A stretch of DNA of 64,000 bases, taken from Polyangiaceae bacterium (GTDB lineage Bacteria; Myxococcota_A; Polyangia; Polyangiales; Polyangiaceae). The stretch spans positions 62,001 through 126,000 of the forward strand of contig JAHBVX010000016.1 in NCBI GenBank assembly GCA_019637295.1. Reading direction: 5' to 3'. The position numbers were made by a program, and so were the translations under genes. Position 1 is the first letter of the stretch, and the number at the start of each line of letters is the position of its first letter. Below, one piece after another: positions 60,487 through 64,000 of the stretch. Under the pieces are notes generated by a model, which was not told where the DNA came from, did not search any database, and was given only the letters and a program-made list of their open reading frames with translations.

Positions 60487-62004
60487 ATGAAATCCCTCGA
60501 AGTCTTGGTCTGGCCCTTGCTCGTTGGTGCGGCGGTATTGAGCTGCGGGGGTGACGACGACCCCAGGCCGGCAACCGGCGGCGCGGGTGGCAGCGGCGCC
60601 ACGGCCGCGACTGGCGGCGCGGGTGGCACTGGTGGCAGCGGGGGCAGTGGCGCTGCGGCTGGTGGCACCGGCGGCGTTGGGGGCTCGAGCGGGGGGGCGG
60701 CTGGCGCAGGTGGCGGCGCAGGCGGCGCCGCGCCGGCAGAGCTGGCTCAGATCGTTCCGCTCTCCGCCACTCTCGAGGACCGGCTGTGGGCCGTGCAGTT
60801 CGACGCTCAGGCGCGCGTCGTCGGAGCGGGCTTCGTCGCGGTCGATGGTACGGGCCCGGACACCCAGGTGGCCGTCGCTCGGTTCACGCCGGCTGGAGCC
60901 CTGGACGCATCCTTCGGAACGGCGGGCGTCGCAGTTCACAACGTCAAGATCGGCGGCAACGTCGAGACGGCGCGCGATCTGAAGCTGCAGGCCGACGGCA
61001 AGATCGTCGTGTGCGGTGTCGTCGAGCACGATCCGACAGCGACGGAGCCCGACGCCGACGGCTTCGTACTTCGCTTCGACGGCACGGGCGTCATCGATAC
61101 CACCTTTGGAACGAGCGGGGTGGCGCTCGTGGACTTCGGCGCCGGCGGCGATGGCGCGTCCGATCTGCTCTGGAGCTGCGACCTCGACGCTCAGGATCGC
61201 GTCGTGCTGTTCGCGAGCAAGAAGCAACCTGGGAGCACCTCTGCCTTGCGAGACCGAGTGATCGCGCGCCTCACCAAGGACGGCGCCGTCGATACGACCT
61301 TCGCCACGGCGGGCTACTTCACGTTGGACGTGGACGGCCTCGCGCTCAGCGACGAATCCCGCCACGGCTTCGTGCAAGCGGACGGAAAGATCTTCTCCGC
61401 GGGCTACACCCCGATCGGCGGCCAGAACGAAATCGTGCTCATCCGCCTGAACGACGACGGGACCCCCGACACGACGTTCGGCGGCGATGGCGTCGTTCGC
61501 CACAACCCGCTGAGCCCGGGTATGGCCGAGGCCTACGCGGCGGTGACCCAGTCGGATGGGAAGTACGTCACCACGGGCTACGGCCGCAGCGCGACGTCCG
61601 GTCAGGTCGACCTGGTGTCCTTCCGCTACTCGGCGGCGGGCGTCCCGGACACCACCTGGGGAGCGGGCGGCGGCTTCCTCTACGACATCACCGGTGACCA
61701 CGACCGGGGTCGGTTCGCGCTCGCGCTGGCGGGCAACCGCATCCTCCACGTCGGCAGCGGCAGCCCCTCGGCCTCGACGCTCGACGCGATGGTGCTCATC
61801 AACACGCCGAGCGGCGGCCTGGACACGAGCTTCAATCCCGCCGGAGCCGAGCCCGGCGTCAAGCTCTACGACTTCGGCACCGCGGACGAGGCGTTCTTTG
61901 GCGCCGCCATCAGCCCCGGCGGCGACTGGGTGGCCGCGGTCGGCTACGCCAATCCCGGCGGCACGCAGGCCGCGGACTCGGTGCTGCTCCTGTTGCCCTT
62001 GTGA
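60487..62004 (+). CDS. Delta-60-repeat lipoprotein
   Basis: A 505-residue protein from ATG 60487. The signal ends with a lipobox (VGAAVLSC, Cys about 20), then a Gly/Ala/Ser/Thr-rich linker (about 25-80). The body is made of delta-60 repeats: each unit has a phrase such as LQADGKIVVCGVVEH, RFTPAGALDASFGTAGVAVH, RFDGTGVIDTTFGTSGVALV, RLNDDGTPDTTFGGDGVVRH (about every 60 residues). This is predicted to form a beta-propeller exposed at the surface. It is preceded by a Fur-like box, so it may respond to iron or a related metal. Function unknown. Confidence 0.88.
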   Translation: MKSLEVLVWPLLVGAAVLSCGGDDDPRPATGGAGGSGATAATGGAGGTGGSGGSGAAAGGTGGVGGSSGGAAGAGGGAGGAAPAELAQIVPLSATLEDRLWAVQFDAQARVVGAGFVAVDGTGPDTQVAVARFTPAGALDASFGTAGVAVHNVKIGGNVETARDLKLQADGKIVVCGVVEHDPTATEPDADGFVLRFDGTGVIDTTFGTSGVALVDFGAGGDGASDLLWSCDLDAQDRVVLFASKKQPGSTSALRDRVIARLTKDGAVDTTFATAGYFTLDVDGLALSDESRHGFVQADGKIFSAGYTPIGGQNEIVLIRLNDDGTPDTTFGGDGVVRHNPLSPGMAEAYAAVTQSDGKYVTTGYGRSATSGQVDLVSFRYSAAGVPDTTWGAGGGFLYDITGDHDRGRFALALAGNRILHVGSGSPSASTLDAMVLINTPSGGLDTSFNPAGAEPGVKLYDFGTADEAFFGAAISPGGDWVAAVGYANPGGTQAADSVLLLLPL

Positions 62005-62041
62005 CGAGTGGCTCGCGCTGCGCTGGCGCGCACCACCGTCG

Positions 62042-63046
62042 TCAGCGCGGGACTCCGCAGTCGATGAACTCGAAGTTCGTCTCGATGCGGAAGTTCGACG
62101 CGCAGCAGTTGCGCTCCACGAAGAAGAAGTCCATCGCGTACACCTCGCCGGGCGTCAGGCTCAGGTCGACCGTTCCCGCGACGCCGCCCGCGATGGACTC
62201 GGTGAAGCCCAGCGCGCTCGTGACCGGCAGATCCGGAAAGCCGAGCGGGGAGGTGAGCTCCACGCGGCCCGTGTCGAGGTTCAGCTTGCCTTGCATGGGC
62301 ACGTGGATGCCGCCGATGTTCACCGCCAGCTTCTTGTCGATGTAGACGAAGACATCGTCGTCGCCGCGGAAGGTGAACACGTTACCCTGCTCGTAGCGGA
62401 ACGTCGTGTGCAGCTCGTAGCTGAAGTGGAAGTTGCGGAAGCTCTGGTCATCGTCCGGGAACTTCCCGACGTCCGGGTTGTTCGCCTCGGCGTCGAACAG
62501 CACGCCGTCGATGGGGAAGAAGCGGTCCGTGTCGTACACGAGCGTGCCGCCCCCGGTGGGCGTGAGCTGGATCACCAGATCTTGGCGCGCGTTCGTCCCG
62601 GGGACGTCGTTGAACCAGTGGGCGAAGTTCGCCGCACCGGTCGTGCTCGGCGTGCCCGAGCCGCCCGCGTAGGTGGGCTTGTCGTCCGCGCCCAGGGGCG
62701 TGCCCAGGGCGCCGACGATGGCCGGATCCCAAGGGCCGCAGTCCTTGTTCTCGGGATCGCTCCAGGCGTAGGGCTGGGTCTTGGTGCACTCGAAGTCGGG
62801 GTGCGCCGCGCGAAAGTCCCGGAACGTGCCGGTGACCTTGCCGTCACAGCCGACGCCGCTGCCGCCGCTGGCCGCGCCGCCGCCGCTGCCGCCGCCGCCG
62901 GTCGCGATGGCGCCGCCGCTGCCGCCCGCCGCGCTGCCGCCGCCGGAGCCCCCCGGGTTGCTCGCTGCGCCGTCGTCGCTGCCGGAGCAGGCGCCGAGCG
63001 CGGCCAGCGAGACGACGGCGACGGCGAGGCTCTTCGCGCTATCCAT
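62042..63046 (-). CDS. Fibro-slime domain lipoprotein
   Basis: A 334-residue protein from ATG 63046. The lipobox (LAALGAC) is followed by a Gly/Ser/Ala-rich linker (about 22-65). The remainder matches the fibro-slime/PA14-like domain: GTFRDFRAAHPDFECTKTQP, NFHFSYELHTTFRYEQGNVF, TFRGDDDVFVYIDKKLAVNI, GGIHVPMQGKLNLD and YAMDFFFVERNCCASNFRIE, a calcium-type fold of secreted adhesins. It is probably a surface adhesin or carbohydrate binder. Convergent with the delta-60 gene (37 bases between stops). Confidence 0.88.
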   Translation of the reverse strand: MDSAKSLAVAVVSLAALGACSGSDDGAASNPGGSGGGSAAGGSGGAIATGGGGSGGGAASGGSGVGCDGKVTGTFRDFRAAHPDFECTKTQPYAWSDPENKDCGPWDPAIVGALGTPLGADDKPTYAGGSGTPSTTGAANFAHWFNDVPGTNARQDLVIQLTPTGGGTLVYDTDRFFPIDGVLFDAEANNPDVGKFPDDDQSFRNFHFSYELHTTFRYEQGNVFTFRGDDDVFVYIDKKLAVNIGGIHVPMQGKLNLDTGRVELTSPLGFPDLPVTSALGFTESIAGGVAGTVDLSLTPGEVYAMDFFFVERNCCASNFRIETNFEFIDCGVPR

Positions 63047-63100
63047 GCGGATAGTGTCCGCGCGCCTGGGTGGGGGTGCAAGCGGCAGGTTGGGTGACCG

Positions 63101-63274
63101 TCAACCGTCACTTCGTGCCGTGGGCTGAGGTAGGATGACTGATCGTGGTTTGGAGACCTCACCGGCGCGAGGCCGCCGACGCTTCGCGTCGGGCCGACGG
63201 CGTGCCCATCGCCGAGCTACCGCTGTCGGCTCTGCCAGCGCGGCGATCTGGTCGGGCGTCGCCGTCGCGCTCAT
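63101..63274 (-). pseudogene. Short reading frame downstream of the DUF6922-like gene, likely broken toxin gene
   Basis: An ATG at 63274 overlaps the DUF6922-like stop (ATGA), as a coupled second gene would. The frame, however, gives only 57 residues of basic low-complexity sequence (TATPDQIAALAEPTAVARRW). In another frame a nucleotidyltransferase-like phrase GSSAMGTPSARREA appears. A hairpin CCGACGC-TTC-GCGTCGG (63,176-63,192) lies inside. Together this suggests a partner gene lost by frameshift and truncation. The reading is tentative. Confidence 0.3.
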
Positions 63275-63561
63275 CCCGCCCACTTCGGCCGGCCGCCCCC
63301 GGGCGTCTGTGCGTCGGCGACTCCGGCGACGAGCGACCAGTAGGCGCGGTCCCGAGCCGTCAGCCGCTCGCCGCGTCTGCGGAGGAAGTCCGCGATCACG
63401 CTGCGAGGGTAGGTGGCGCGCAACCAGCGCATCGCATCCCAGCCGCCACGGGTCATCACCCGTTCGAACACGTAGTCGCGGTGTAGCTCGAGATCGACGT
63501 CCCCGGGCGACACTTCCCAGAACAAGTGCCGGACGTGCTCGGGAAGGACGGCCGCTGCCAC
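63271..63561 (-). CDS. DUF6922-like small protein, putative antitoxin
   Basis: A 96-residue protein from GTG 63561; the frame is open further upstream but the extra part is low-complexity and not protein-like. The sequence VLPEHVRHLFWEVSPGDVDL, ELHRDYVFERVMTRGGWDAM, RWLRATYPRSVIADFLRRRG and RAYWSLVAGV follows the LPxxxxxLFW...D...R...RV...G...WL...Y pattern of DUF6922, a family that usually precedes an AbiEii-type nucleotidyltransferase. No intact nucleotidyltransferase follows here. No ribosome site is evident. Confidence 0.6.
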   Translation of the reverse strand: MAAAVLPEHVRHLFWEVSPGDVDLELHRDYVFERVMTRGGWDAMRWLRATYPRSVIADFLRRRGERLTARDRAYWSLVAGVADAQTPGGGRPKWAG

Positions 63562-63838
63562 GTGCGGAGGATACCACGGGCGCTTGGTCGAATGTTGCTG
63601 CCCCCACTCGTCTCGCTTCGCTCGCCGGTCTCCCCCAAAGCTGTGCTCGCCCAGCCGCGCCTGCGTGTGCGATGTGCGGCGTCGCGCGCGGTCGGGGCGC
63701 CTGGGCTGCGCGCAGCAGGGGGAGACGCACGCTCGCGTGCGCGGCCACTTGGCTCTGGGCCACACCCTGTGCGCTGCGCGCGGACCGCCCGGGTCGGGGC
63801 TGTGCACCGATACCGTCACGATGTGTCGAGTCTAGCCG
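63562..63838. other. Intergenic stretch without a supported gene
   Basis: Several overlapping open frames exist on both strands because of the high GC content, but none has protein-like composition or a ribosome site. I see no repeat or promoter worth naming. Confidence 0.4.
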
Positions 63839-64000
63839 CTAATCCGGCGGGGTGCCGGGCCCGAGGGAGTCGAGGCGGACGCGGCGGATGTGGAAGTTGC
63901 CGAAGCGGACGCCCCAGGTCGTGATCAGCTCGTCGCAGTCGATGGTCAGCGGCATCCCCCAGTTCCAGTGGTTGTCGACGCGCGGAATGGCTTGGGGCAC
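63839..64000 (-). CDS. C-terminal end of a protein cut by the right window edge
   Basis: Reading leftward from the edge, an open frame of 53 codons (AIPRVDNHWNWGMPLTIDCD, then GVRFGNFHIRRVRLDSLGPG) ends with TAG at 63,839. Its composition is protein-like, with many aromatic residues, and there is no start in the visible part. The family is not recognised from this piece. Confidence 0.5.
   Translation of the reverse strand: MPQAIPRVDNHWNWGMPLTIDCDELITTWGVRFGNFHIRRVRLDSLGPGTPPD

Noticed and set aside
62830-62990. Possible tandem repeat or CRISPR-like pattern of GCCGCCGCTGCCG words
   Set aside because: It is the Gly/Ser/Ala linker of the fibro-slime lipoprotein; units are irregular and there are no spacers.

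Overview
The window reads as chromosome from a high-GC deltaproteobacterial-type organism, most likely a Myxococcota/Polyangia-like bacterium. The basis is very GC-rich DNA with G/C third positions, many lipoproteins with a lipobox followed by Gly/Ser/Ala-rich linkers, delta-60 repeat and fibro-slime type surface proteins, stand-alone FHA/TerB/VWA/HEAT proteins, and a bacterial serpin. This taxonomic placement is inference from style, not from a marker-gene search.

Layout. (1) 1-1.9 kb: a truncated lipoprotein and a two-gene unit of unknown function with YD-like repeats. (2) 2.5-5.8 kb: a block that looks foreign, with a low-GC promoter stretch, a TetR regulator, a rifampicin-phosphotransferase-like PEP-utilising enzyme and a truncated, stop-interrupted amidase. 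(3) 5.8-6.4 kb: a MazE/MazF-type toxin-antitoxin pair. (4) 6,571-30,565: a 24-kb genomic island inserted at the 3' end of ssrA (tmRNA), bounded by a 22-bp direct repeat of the tmRNA 3' end. It carries its own large serine recombinase and a MerR-like regulator at the right end, an AbiE toxin-antitoxin pair and gene debris at the left end, and between them one minus-strand operon of nine tightly packed genes: C5 cytosine methyltransferase, Vsr endonuclease, DrmD (SNF2 helicase), DrmMI (adenine methyltransferase), a GHKL ATPase fused to a PD-(D/E)XK-like nuclease domain, DrmA, DrmB, DrmC (PLD) and an HNH protein. This is a DISARM anti-phage locus with class 1 hallmark genes, plus a cytosine methyltransferase and accessory nucleases. 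(5) 30.5-30.9 kb: ssrA itself, with promoter and tag ANDNAIEALAA. (6) 31-64 kb: resident chromosome. It includes a serpin, an M61-like peptidase, an arginine-deiminase-fold enzyme, an FHA/TerB/lipoprotein operon, a five-gene operon (nitrilase-like, 57-aa Cys protein, NDH-2, VWA, HEAT/TPR), an SGNH lipoprotein, a ketopantoate-reductase-like gene, SCO1, an outer-membrane barrel, purE-purK, an M28 peptidase, an unusual four-gene redox/PLP/radical-SAM operon, a Fur-box-preceded delta-60 lipoprotein, a fibro-slime lipoprotein and a DUF6922-like antitoxin beside a broken partner.

The most interesting part is the island. The two DISARM methyltransferases would mark self DNA, DrmD/DrmA/DrmB/DrmC would act on unmarked DNA, and Vsr, the GHKL-nuclease and the HNH protein are co-transcribed additions. 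The recombinase gene crosses the attachment site, so its C-terminus is predicted to differ between the integrated and circular forms. I found no CRISPR array, rRNA or ordinary tRNA.
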